Below, one piece after another: positions 15,487-26,375 of a stretch of DNA of 64,000 nt (the first letter of the stretch is position 1; each line of letters starts with the position of its first letter). Made by a program: the position numbers and the translations under genes. The notes under the pieces are model-generated. The model was not told the DNA's origin. It searched no databases and saw only the letters and a program-made list of their open reading frames with translations. Origin of the DNA: Onchocerca volvulus. Taxonomy: Eukaryota > Nematoda > Chromadorea > Rhabditida > Onchocercidae. The DNA is taken from contig HG738139.1 of NCBI GenBank assembly GCA_000499405.2, positions 6,410,616 through 6,474,615 on the forward strand, given 5' to 3'.

Positions 15487-18400
15487 ATGATGAAAATTTT
15501 TCCAATAATTACGTTATCGTTATCATGGTCAATCTTTTGTACGATAATGGACTCTTCACGAGCCATATTTTGGTTGACCAGTAAATTGGAAAATATCGAA
15601 TGGCGAAAAGGTTGTTTGACAACAGCTGGCTGTGCACAACCTCGATTTCAGCTAGCATTCTTAAATACTATCACCAATGAAAAATTGTCGAAAAATTGGC
15701 TTATTACACCGAAACTTATGCAGGTTAGAACTATTAAATGATTTTTTAGCAATTTAATAAATGATTCAGAAAAAATTTAAGATAATTACGCCAATATGCG
15801 GATTTAAATAGCTATCAGTTATTGATCAATCAAAAAATTGGGAGGATCTGAAATGAAATTATCTGAAGGAGGTGATATGGGAAAAATGAGAAAAAATGTG
15901 CCGTATTTATATAGGATAATTTTAAATATGGAGACTATGAAAATTTCAAATACCAAAATTATTCTTGAAATAGTAGACTTTGAAAAGCTTCTTCAAATTT
16001 AAAGTTAAAATTAAAGACTTCCAAAATTCAGATTTGTTTAAATTATTATTTACAAAAATAGCAGTAAATATAGTTCGAAGTTAGTATTTTTATGTTTCAA
16101 AAAATCTTTGTTCTGAACCAAAGCCTAATGCACATTGAAATAATTTTTAAAAGGAATCAAATATCAATATGTGGCGTCTACGACACGTACGACACGTGCA
16201 ATTACACATTAAAGGGGAAGTGATTATCTCTGACGCCATCGGGTCGTATCTTTGATGATTATTTGTTGACCTTTGACAATTGACCCCATGCTTTTTAGCG
16301 AATGTTCTTTAAAACAGGAAAATTCTCATATTAGATATTAATAATCTTACAAAATAGATTTTTTGAATTGTCTAGCTAAATCGAAACTTTTTAAACTTTA
16401 CGCCATAATCATTGTCTTAAATGAAGCTATTCCATTTTTGGCGATTTTTTCTTATGTTTCAGGCCAATTTACAGCAATCAAGTTTGAAATTTGCAGGAAA
16501 GACAGCGTGTATACGTGACTCACTGGAGTGACGGTAATCCAACTGATATTCAGATTTCATGCGAAGTCGTAGGTGTAGATCCAACGTACGGATTTCCAAG
16601 AATCTGCGATTCTTCCACTTCAGTCAATATTTATCAAAATGAAGTAAATTTAATAAACAGAATTACGATTTCAACTGAGAAACATTTCAAAAGTCAAAAT
16701 TTCCAGTGCTTGTGCTTGTATAAACTTAAATTTAAATCATGGAATTTTAAATGCACAAATTTTGAAGGAACTTTGAAATCAATGAAATATTTGTACTAAA
16801 TATTTTGCAATTTTATGTGTAATCAATGTTCTGAGAAATCTGAAAGAAAAATAAAAGGAATTGTTGGATTAGAAAGCTGTGATTAGAAATAAGAATTTGA
16901 GTTTAATAAAAAATTTCAAACTGATTCTAAATTTTGCTTATTGAAAGTTTAGAAATTTTGATTTATCAGAAAATTACAAAAAAAATAATGAAACGTCTAT
17001 AATAACTATTGATAATGCCATTTAATTAAGCAGAATTAATGCACTATTGAAATTAAAGAAATGTGTTTCCAGAAAAATGAGTAAAAATTTAAGGAAATTG
17101 GAAATAATATCTTTCTCTTATGTTTTTATATTAAAAACATTGTAGCATCAAAATTTCTTGAAAAAAAAAAAAATTAAAATTAATTTTCTAGAAAGAATTG
17201 AATGCAATGAAATTTCTGTCACTAATTAAAGTGTTAAATTTTTTGGGAATCTACTTATGGCAGAATTATCTTTAAGACGTTTTTGATTTTAATCAGAAAA
17301 CTAATCAACAAATGGATAATTCATCTTAAAATAGTTATATTCTTTTTATTCATGATTATAATCGAAAGTTGCATTTTTGCTAAGTAGAATCGTTTTTCTT
17401 TTATTTGCATCAGGAAAAAATCAATGCACGATTGAAATTTATGAAATCATAAAATTGCAATGGTCATTATGGGCCGTCTTAAGATTATCGTAAGTGGTCA
17501 TTTTATATTTCCATCAGTTTCAGGAGACGAAAAGTCTTCAGAAAAGATCTGGCACAATATCATCCGACATTGATGGCAAAGTTTTCATTAGACTGACAGC
17601 TCGATGTTTCAACAGCACGATAATTGTGGAGAAACATGAAGAACGTTGTCCGTGGTGCATAGAATACAATGATGATACTGTAATTAATCAACAGGTAAGC
17701 ATTTTTGCTTCCTTTTAATGAAGACATTTGCGCCATATTATTTATATAATCATGCTGTTGATTTAGAGTCAATGTTTCGTTTCATTTGAAATGCCTAATG
17801 TGCTAAAAATTAGCATAATGAAAGCAGGCTCAACTTGAATTTCATGCTGATTTCAGTTCTTCATTTATTATCTCTGTATCATAATTATAATTTGAAAATT
17901 TGAAATTTATACAATTATAATATAAGGCCTAACATTACGAATCTTTTGTTAAAGCAGTTAATTCACAACATCAAGAAAACAACAGATAGAGAATGAGCGT
18001 GTAATTTTTTTAATTGTTCAGATGCCTTTTTTGCTCGTTATACTTTGAGATGTAATGATGATGAAGAGCAGATTTTTCAGTATCCAGAAGATTTGAAATC
18101 TGGTTTTGTGCATTTCATTGAAAATGAGAGCCATCTGAATATTCTGATGACAGTATTTGCTCTGACAACAGCATTGAGCAGTGCACTTTGTGTATTCATA
18201 CTCTACCTTTATGTTCGGCAGAAGAAAAATCGAGATTTGTTATCCAGAAAATGTCAACCATGCAGTGCAATAGGTGCAGCTCATATAATGCATACCGAAT
18301 CACCCAGTAGTTCCGCCGAAAGTACCAGGCGAGTTGCTTTAATATTTCATTAAATCGAGATTTAAAGTTCTCATATCACTACTCTCCTTCAGACATATAT

Positions 18401-18758
18401 TTAAGATTTTATTTTTAAACAAATTTTGATATATTTAGTTGAAAAATGACGTAAAGATATAGCTGTAATTTTTTTTAATACTCATGTTTCAAAAAAAGAA
18501 AATTCAAAAAGGAAATTCATGAGCTTTTGCAGATATGATATTCCATGGGATCGCAAATATCGCCCGTTGCCGAGATGGACAAGTTCCAGAAGCAACTCCA
18601 GTGGTGCATCACCACCAGATACGTCTTCTACATTTACTACATCGTCGCAACATTCCAAACCAACAAAAGTCATCGTCGGAAGTATTTTGCATCAAATAGA
18701 TTCGCCAAATTCGTCGATTTACGAAAGGGCTGACGGTAACGATCTTAGATGTGTGTGA
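15487..18758 (+). CDS. gene A: predicted secreted-ectodomain single-pass membrane protein, tandem paralogue of gene B
   Basis: Five exons: 15487-15723, 16497-16643, 17524-17694, 18081-18328 and 18533-18758, 1029 bases, 342 residues, with intron phases 0,0,0,2. Residues 1 to about 26 are a hydrophobic signal peptide. The predicted ectodomain, to about residue 205, carries paired cysteines, a THWSDG motif with GVDP, and ERCPWCIE near the end of exon 3. One membrane segment follows (starts NILMTVFALTTALSS), then a basic stop-transfer RQKKNR, then a tail rich in S, T and P containing YDIPWDRKYRPLPRW. Gene B downstream has the same exon plan, so this is a tandem duplicate. Intron 4 appears to start with GC (CAG|GCGAGT), the only donor that keeps frame. 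The exon 4 start at 18081 follows a strong TTTTTCAG and is the only strong acceptor found in frame. A possible poly-A signal AATAAA is at 18767-18772. I do not recognise the family; a receptor or adhesion role is only a guess from topology. Confidence 0.78.
16181..16287. promoter_or_regulatory. candidate regulatory cluster in intron 1 of gene A
   Basis: Two tandem copies of CGACACGT (16181-16198) include a CACGTG E-box. About 65 bases on, two TTGACC motifs lie in direct orientation (16265-16287), one within TGACCTTTGA, which resembles a nuclear-receptor half-site. The patch is clearly GC-richer than the surrounding intron. Binding is inferred from motif shape only. Confidence 0.25.
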
Positions 18759-18766
18759 CCTGAAAC

Positions 18767-18772
18767 AATAAA
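18767..18772 (+). terminator. candidate poly-A signal of gene A
   Basis: AATAAA starts nine bases after the gene A stop codon. Nematode 3' UTRs can be this short, but other sites further on are possible. Confidence 0.4.
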
Positions 18773-20583
18773 TTTGTTGAACCGGTCGATGATGTGCCAA
18801 TATTTACTGCTTATATTAAATTTAGCTTGTGAAATTTAATATTTGATAAATGTACTTCTGAAAGAAAAATCCAGAAAATGAAGATAATAATTCTGGTACA
18901 TTATCAAACATTGTTTCAGTACTTTATGTCATGTGATCTCTTCGATACCTGTGATGATCTCATTTGCTGTACATATTTCTGGAATAGTAGCGCTTTCTTG
19001 AGAAATTGTCTTTTTTTGTGAATAAAGGAAAATTCCGGAAGATATCAAGCATAGCATAAATCGCTTCTCACCAGTTGTTCTAGATATTTACAGCAGAATA
19101 ATATCAGAGATTCAAGCTGAACAGGTCGATCCGCTGCCTTTTGTTGTCAGTCTAATTCGAAATATAATAGCATCAAAGATTACTGCATTTTCGAAGAAAA
19201 TGTTTGTTGCGAGGAAATTGGAAATTAAACAATTGTCTTCAGAATTAAGTATTATAACATTTACTTCTAAAGTTACGCAAGCGATCCTATCCAAAACATA
19301 CATGCATGTAAATGAATATCCGTTAATGAAGCCATGAATAGAAATAGAACAAATAACGGAGAAAAGGAGAAGAAATGCGTAATAATTGCGCAATCAAAGT
19401 ATTTTTGCCGCTTAGTCCGAAAGAAGGACATGTCTTGAAGTCCGAATGTGGTGTAACACGTTTCTCATCTGTCACGGTTAATCTTCTTGTAAAGCGAAAA
19501 GGAAGACAACGTGACGGAACAAAACAACTGTTCATTTTGCGCAAAAAACGAAATGAAAGAATACCTAAAAGTACTTAAGTACTTATATTATTTAAATCAG
19601 TATTCGAGTAGTTTTGTGAAGCGAATAAAAATTAACCAAATGATTTTGAGTAGATATGCCAAATGAATTTGACAAGCGCTAGAAATGGATCGATTATAAA
19701 GCTTTTTGATCTTTATTAACTGGAAGGAAACGACTCAAATCAACTAGCAATTTGTGATAGAGTGATGAAATTAGTTTGATTAACTTCAAAAGTGGAGGTA
19801 CTTAAATAATAAATTGCGATTATTATCAGTTATCTTTATCAAGAATGGAAAAATCCATGACGAAAAGAAATATGAAGAATTTAGGAAAATTCCCAAAAAG
19901 TTTTTTTCTTTATAGAGGAACTTTCTTAAGGACATAAACTACTGTCCTTGATATGTTTTATCAAATTGTATTTATGATCGATGTAGTGCATATATGTATG
20001 TATATCCATATCACAAAAATTGTACTGGCACCTCATTTCAACCGATGCTTCAATTTTCAGAAGCGATGATGGATCATAATGCGATTTTTTTTTTTTATTT
20101 CCTTGTATTTTATGGATATTTTGTCGGAATTTTATTGATGAATAAGATATAAGCCATTGTTATAATGCCTTAGAGTGAATGTTGGAATAGATTCAACGAT
20201 ACCAATCTAATGAAATTCTAATATTGAACGCTCGAACAGTCAGTGTTTTTCGAGAATTTTAAATATAAGCCATATGAGATAATCTCATCCTCCATACATT
20301 GCATCGAAGCAGCATAATGATAGCACTATCGAATTCTGTTTTAGCTACTTTATGTTTCAAAAACTAAAAATTCCCGGAAATTTTCCAAATTCTCCGCTTT
20401 ACGTTTTTCAAGTTTTTTTCCCTCAATTCGGCAAACAAAATATTTGATCCAAACGGTGCAAAAGAATTGCGTTAAGATATATTAGTTTTATCACTACATC
20501 ACTTTGTTTTGAATCAGTGTGTTTTATATTTTTATATTCATTTCTTTTTTTTTATCTTTTACAAAGTTTATTTTTAATTGGTT

Positions 20584-20718
20584 ACACTTCTCTTTAATTT
20601 CATTTGAAGATTTGATGACACATTAATTTCATTTGAAGATTTGATGACACATTAACTTGATTTGAAGATTTGATGGCACACACTTCTCTTTAATTTCATT
20701 TGAAGATTTGATGACACA
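20584..20718. repeat. four-copy tandem repeat, about 30-base unit
   Basis: Units with the core CATTTGAAGATTTGATGACA are repeated four times. The third copy differs at a few bases. The sequence CACTTCTCTTTAATT precedes both the first and the fourth copy, which suggests a larger block was duplicated after the small unit. Confidence 0.85.
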
Positions 20719-21680
20719 GTGCTTACTATTACTTAGTCATAATGTATTAATTCTTCTAACTAAATTATCAGTTATAATATCATCAAAATTTACGCATTCG
20801 ATATTTATTTCCCAATATTCTTGTACTTGAAAAAATCAGAATGATTTTAATATTTCCAAAATCGAATAATTCATGATTAGTATGCTGTCATTGATTATGC
20901 ATTATTTTGGATTAATTGCAGCATGATAATGACAAAATTAAGAGATATTGTAGGAATCACTTAAACAAAATTATTCAAATAATATCAGTTGTCGGATCAA
21001 GGGAGAGATTATAATTATATCTCTACAATACCACTCATAGAGATTTGGAATTGCTAGCATCTTGGAATTTGAAAAATTGATTCACAAAGTATTTCAAATA
21101 AATAAACTATTGTGAGAATGATCGCACAATTCATCCTAAAATCCCGTGTTATTATAATTTCTCACAATATCTTGTGAGAACTTTTGCAAAGTAAAAAATA
21201 GATGTTCAATTGTTAACATTCAAATGTTTGGGAATTCTCAAGAAGTTCATGACTAAATGAATGTCACTCTCACAGACAGTAATAATTTTGATGGTCAAGT
21301 GCATAAGTTAATTGGTGTCGCCAACGAGTCTCACCTTTGAAATTGTCCATTGATCTTTGAAATAAATGGTCATTCTCACACTTGGCATAATATTCAAGAA
21401 TATCCACTTTTCGGATAATCTGAGATTCTCGGATGAAAGCCTTTTATATAAATCCTTCGGATTCAATGAAGAGTTTCTTTGAGTTTTTTTGATTCATTTG
21501 TCATTCGCCACTTCTTATTCGGAGAGTTACTGAATTTTGGAACAATTTTCTGAAGAGCGAAAATTTCACTCAGGTATGTAATTCTTATTTCTACTGCAAT
21601 ATTTGAGTAAGCTAAGCTGCTACCAGCGAAAAAATTATTCAAACTATCCATTTTAGCTAAAATTTAATAAAAGCAGAATT

Positions 21681-21690
21681 TGTTGTTCAG
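21681..21690 (+). promoter_or_regulatory. probable spliced-leader trans-splice acceptor of gene B
   Basis: TGTTGTTCAG ends two bases before the ATG at 21693, matching the arrangement at gene A. It supports this start codon. Trans-splicing itself is inferred. Confidence 0.55.
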
Positions 21691-21692
21691 AA

Positions 21693-23194
21693 ATGCTTCC
21701 AACAATAGTATCACTGCTTTTTGTTATTTGGTCCCCAGCAATTAAAACTGCCCAAGTGATAACAAATGCATCTACCGTGCAACAACCGGGTCTGAAAGAA
21801 TTTTGGATTTCCGCTAACTTATTAAATATTGAGTGGAAACCAAATTGCCTCATAATTACTTACTGCAATAAACCAGAATTGAAAATGATCAAGACAAATC
21901 ATATAAACGGAGAAAAAAGCTCATTCAGTTGGCAGTTGGATGAAAATTTGAAACAGGTTGGAAAAGTTTTCATTGAAAGATAACAATTGAATTAAGGAAA
22001 ACTTTTGTCATTAGAACGATACTATTTCTGCCATTTTTGTTGTCTGAAAAAGCATCACAAGTTCTTAAATAGCTGAAGTACTTTTCGCAGCGATGTTTTT
22101 AAAAAATTTGATTTAGTTATCTAACAGCGCTTTTATTAGCCATTGGACTGAAGGATCTCCTATGGATATTGAATTGAGAATCGAAATTATTGGTGTTGAT
22201 CCGAAATATCGATTTCAACGCAGTTGTGATCAAACTCTCGCAACGAAGGCTTTCGAGTATGAAGTACAAGTACTTGACATTTCTCTTTTCTTTTTATGAT
22301 GTCAGCTAATTGGATAACAATGCCAAATATTTCAGTTTTAATTATGATTTCGATTTCAGGATCATTCTGGAAGTCTGAATTCAGGAAATAATAGTAATCT
22401 CGGTCAGATGATAGTTGAACTACAAGGTCGATGCTTTGATGTTACTTTAACAATTCGAAAGCACATCGGGCGTTGTCCATGGTGCATCAAAATTGAAACA
22501 ACTGTGGCTACTAGTGCTATTGAGGTATTGATTATACGAATTAATTCATTCTAGAGAAATTTCCTGATTTTCAATTTAAGCAAACTGCTTTATTCTAATT
22601 TAAAATACTTTTTAGCCTTCCGAAAATGGTTTTTCTCTGACGAAACAATACCGTTCACTCGTGTGTGTCTGTATTGTCACATCCTGTCTGACAACTATGT
22701 GTATTTTGCAATGGATTTTTAATCGATATGAGAAATCAAAGAAATCAATAATGCGAAAAGCAACAATATCACCTGTCATGCCGTCAACAAGCTGGAAAAT
22801 CATGAAAATTAAGTATGTTTTCACATTTGTCTTTCCATTGCTAACATAATATTTCAAGATAATCATTTGACATATTTAAAGAAAGTCAGATAGCCTTAAT
22901 CGATAGATGGACACGAATGTCAGAGAGCGTTATTTCTCGTGAAACCTGAGTAACCAGCGATATCGCCTATCTCGGAATGTCAAATGTCATTTCATATTTT
23001 AGTATGCTATTGTTGCATACATTTCAATGTTGTCACATAATTACAATGGTAGTTTACTTAGCAGATCAACTTCAAGAAATCTATGAATATTCTAAACGAT
23101 GTACTTTTTCAGTAAAAACAATCATTTAACCACTGATGCCATGACCCGAAGCAAAAGTAGCAATGATAGAATCATTTTGAAAACGAATCATTAG
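21693..23194 (+). CDS. gene B: predicted single-pass membrane protein, paralogue of gene A with a short tail
   Basis: Five exons: 21693-21956, 22117-22263, 22360-22524, 22616-22812 and 23113-23194, 855 bases, 284 residues, intron phases 0,0,0,2 exactly as in gene A. There is a signal peptide at the N-terminus (MLPTIVSLLFVIWS). Motifs shared with gene A are FW, NIEW with two nearby cysteines, SHWTEG, IIGVDPKY, GRCFDVTLTIRKH and GRCPWCIK. Exon 2 is 147 bases in both. One membrane segment (SLVCVCIVTSCLTTMCILQW) is followed by RYEKSKK. The cytoplasmic tail is much shorter than in gene A and lacks the YDIPW block, so the two copies differ mainly inside the cell. Exon 4 could instead read through its donor to a TAA at 22847, but GTATGT is a strong donor and the terminal exon fits in phase. 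Function unknown. Confidence 0.75.
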
Positions 23195-26100
23195 TTAATA
23201 CTAATACCAATGGTCAGATTTTTAAAAATTCGAATACGACAATCGAAAGTGACCTGTCATTGTCTATTAATAGTCGCATTTATGAATGGTCACATTCATT
23301 ATCTATTAATGGTCATTTATATATAATTGTAATTCTCATCTTTGCGATTATTAAGCTTTATCTTCGATAGTAAATACCGGAACTAATTCATTGCAAATGG
23401 TTCTGATCTTATACTCTAATTTATGTACAATGATGGGATATGCTAGAAAAACGCTTACTACAGGAAGAGAGCATTTTGAAGGAAAAGTAATAATAATAAT
23501 AATTATAATTCAAAGACTTCAGTCAAGTTACTTACTAGAATAATGAAAAGATTATTTATTATTGTATTATTTATTACTTTACTATTATTCTGTTATCATT
23601 GTTTTACTATTATTATTTATTTATTTACTTATTATTATTACTTGGGAAAAGAATTCTTGACTCAACTGATCTGAGTAACGGAGGAAAAGGAATACTGACT
23701 CAACTGATTTGAGTTACGTCGGCAAGCAGTACTCCTTCAGTTCTTATCCAAAATATCCTTATCATCAATCAATCTTCCAGAAAATATCCCTACTATTCTC
23801 TCGACAAATATTCCTGCTATCAACAATCAAGAAGAAAAGTTTGTATTCCAACTATCCAGCAATATTCTTATCATCTATTTCTAATCAATTCAACATCGAT
23901 AAACTCAGCATTCTTTGAATAATTATTATCAATAATAGCTAACCAAGTAAAATACATCTTTCACGACACCAAGGTAAATTTTATTATTGAAAAAAAATCA
24001 GCACTGATAACTGATAGTAATTTTCGTCTAGTTGTAATTTATGTCACTTTTATTTTTCTTTCCATATTGCCTATGATGCCTTTATATTTTAATGTATCTT
24101 TCATTCAATCATTGCAATTGTACTTTTTGGTCTTATTTATTGCTATTTCTTCTGACGTTATTTTTCGTTTTTCATTATTTTATCCGCGTGATTTTAGATT
24201 AATAAAAATGAAATTCTTCAATCATAATTTGTCGCATGACAATGTGTTAGAAGTTTTTGAAAGAAAAATTTAAAAAAAAAAAAAAAAAAGATAACTGAGA
24301 AGATATCATAACATTCAATGAAATTGTAAGGTGCAAAATTAAATAAACTAATTTCTTTCACGTTGCTTAATAATTCATAATTTATTACTAACCGTTATGA
24401 TTTGATTTGCTTTATTTTACGTAGAAAATTCTACATTCCAGACATTTTAAAAAAGAGAGGTCATTTTGTTATATTTCACATTACGACGCAACCTCATAAA
24501 CAACAAATAACAATCTGCTTGCATGCTTGATAATCTATTAATGTTTAATCTTTTGATATACTACTCTGACATACTAAATATACTAAAATTCATTAATATA
24601 CTAAAAATTCATTTAATATTATAATGCAAGGGAGAGCTTCCCCAAAAAAAATAAAATAAATCTGAAGAATATGGGCACAAGAACATAATCTTGAGTCCTT
24701 CGAATAAAAATTTTAAGATAAAATAGCGACATTTCAGTAGATACTAAATTTGATTATCATAAATTCCAAGAGAAGTTGCAATTTAGTAAATTGGTTTAAC
24801 TGGCGCCAAATTTTGGTTTTAATCGTGTGTAAACAAGTAATCTCTTAGGATTTGCTTAGCTTATGAGCTTCCCAAATCTTGAAATGATTGAAAATAAATA
24901 AATTTGTTATATTTGGAAGAGCAGCGAAAAAAATGATTTCTGGTCGTAATTTAACTAAATATAAGTACCTTACTAATAACTTACAAATCGAAGCAATTAA
25001 ATTGGTTTTCTTTCCATTATGCTTGTTTTCGATTATTCTTATCACTAATTAACTTATCAATGCCTCTAATTTGTCAGAAATGGCCTCAAAATAATAAGTA
25101 AAATACTGAAAATCTTCTCTTTCACATACGTGCTTAAACAAATAAAAGTGAAGACAACGAACAGTGGTTTCAATAACTTATTGTGATAACACGATAAGTT
25201 TACTAAATTTCTCATTTCAAAATAAGCAACGTAAAATTCTATTATTTTCTATGGCAGCAACAGTTATGGACAACATCTCATGCTGTTCATCCTGTAAGAA
25301 TAACATGTGTAATTCAAAATTTTTAAATTTGGTGCTTTCATTGGTTTCCATTGTTTTCGGAAGTTTTTGTGAAATTTCTTAATTTTTTACTTCTTCATTT
25401 GAAAATGAGTGTGCCTATGAGCGATCATTCGCTTCCCCAATAATGAAGCTACTAAAAGTAGTAAAAGTACTCACAGAAAGAGAATGCCTGCATTTGTGAA
25501 ATTTTGAAGGTTTTTGAGCGAAGAAATTCTTTTTCAAATAAAATAAGAACATTGATATATACTATATTCTTCATTATTGTCGCTGAAATAGCAAGGATAA
25601 AAGAAGAGAACCAGTGATTCCTTTGTTTTAAATTTGACATTGCGTATTTGCTGCAGTTAATTGTGAAATCATTTTTTGTCCATCAAATCAATGAGCTTTA
25701 AAAAAGAGCTCTCTTTCATCATACGCTAACATGCGTAAACAAAAGAGCTTCCTTGTAGCCCAAAACTGTACAAAGATCATCCATTCACGAAGAAGAGATT
25801 TTGATCACAAAAATCATTTCAAAGGATCAACGAGCTCGGTTTGATAGCGTTATAATATCCCCTTTTCTCCATATTATATTATCCTTGTAAAAATTGTCCC
25901 TTTGATATTATCGAAATTGTATTGTTAATGTAATTGCTGCTTTCATTGATGTATTAACAAATTTATCATAATAATATTTAATTATCCAAGTTTGAGATTC
26001 GTTTTCCATGTGAGTGAAGGAAGAAAATTGAAGAAACTTGTGAGAACTGAAAAGCAGAATTTAACCTTACAATTTCGTCTCGTTCAGAAAGAAACATCGA

Positions 26101-26375
26101 CAATTATAAACTTTCGCTTATTCATTCTCGTTTATCCGTGATGGCTCACATATCCTAGTAACCCTTATTCAATACATGAACATCATCCCTTCCAATTTGT
26201 TTCAATGTTATTGTTACGAAGGAATCAATAATGTCGACTTGCTAGATGGATGCACCCCCTCATCACAAGAAGGGAAGAATCGATTGAGCACATCACCAAC
26301 GTATAAACATATCATCAATTTTGTTGTTCCTATTGGCTGTGAGTACGTGACGATTAAACTTTATTTCCTCATAAA
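23195..26375. other. AT-rich intergenic DNA between gene B and the PDZ gene
   Basis: No supportable gene. It contains an AT-simple stretch at about 23540-23640 and two near copies of a 17-base inverted-repeat motif (about 23658-23719). Open frames are short and compositionally biased. Confidence 0.55.
23658..23719. repeat. duplicated ACTCAA...TTGAGT palindromic motif
   Basis: The motif GACTCAACTGATYTGAGT occurs twice about 40 bases apart. The second copy has perfect six-base arms (ACTCAA and TTGAGT); the first has one mismatch. Flanking bases are also partly shared, so this is a small local duplication. Confidence 0.6.

Larger units (their letters stand above)
18759..21692. other. spacer between genes A and B
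   Basis: It holds a 312-base stop-free stretch (19026-19337, + strand) without an early ATG, a further 67-codon open frame (19375-19578) and a four-copy tandem repeat (20584-20718). I recognise no protein family in either open stretch. The rest is AT-rich with nothing supportable. Confidence 0.5.

Noticed and set aside
17695..18080. Apparent one-base frame error between exons 3 and 4 of gene A when exon 4 is started at 18022
   Set aside because: Starting exon 4 at 18081, after a strong TTTTTCAG, keeps phase 0 and aligns better with gene B exon 4. No frameshift is needed.
19112..19393. Minus-strand 93-codon open frame
   Set aside because: It overlaps the + strand open stretch, is hydrophobic in an AT-driven way, and has no splice context or recognisable motif.
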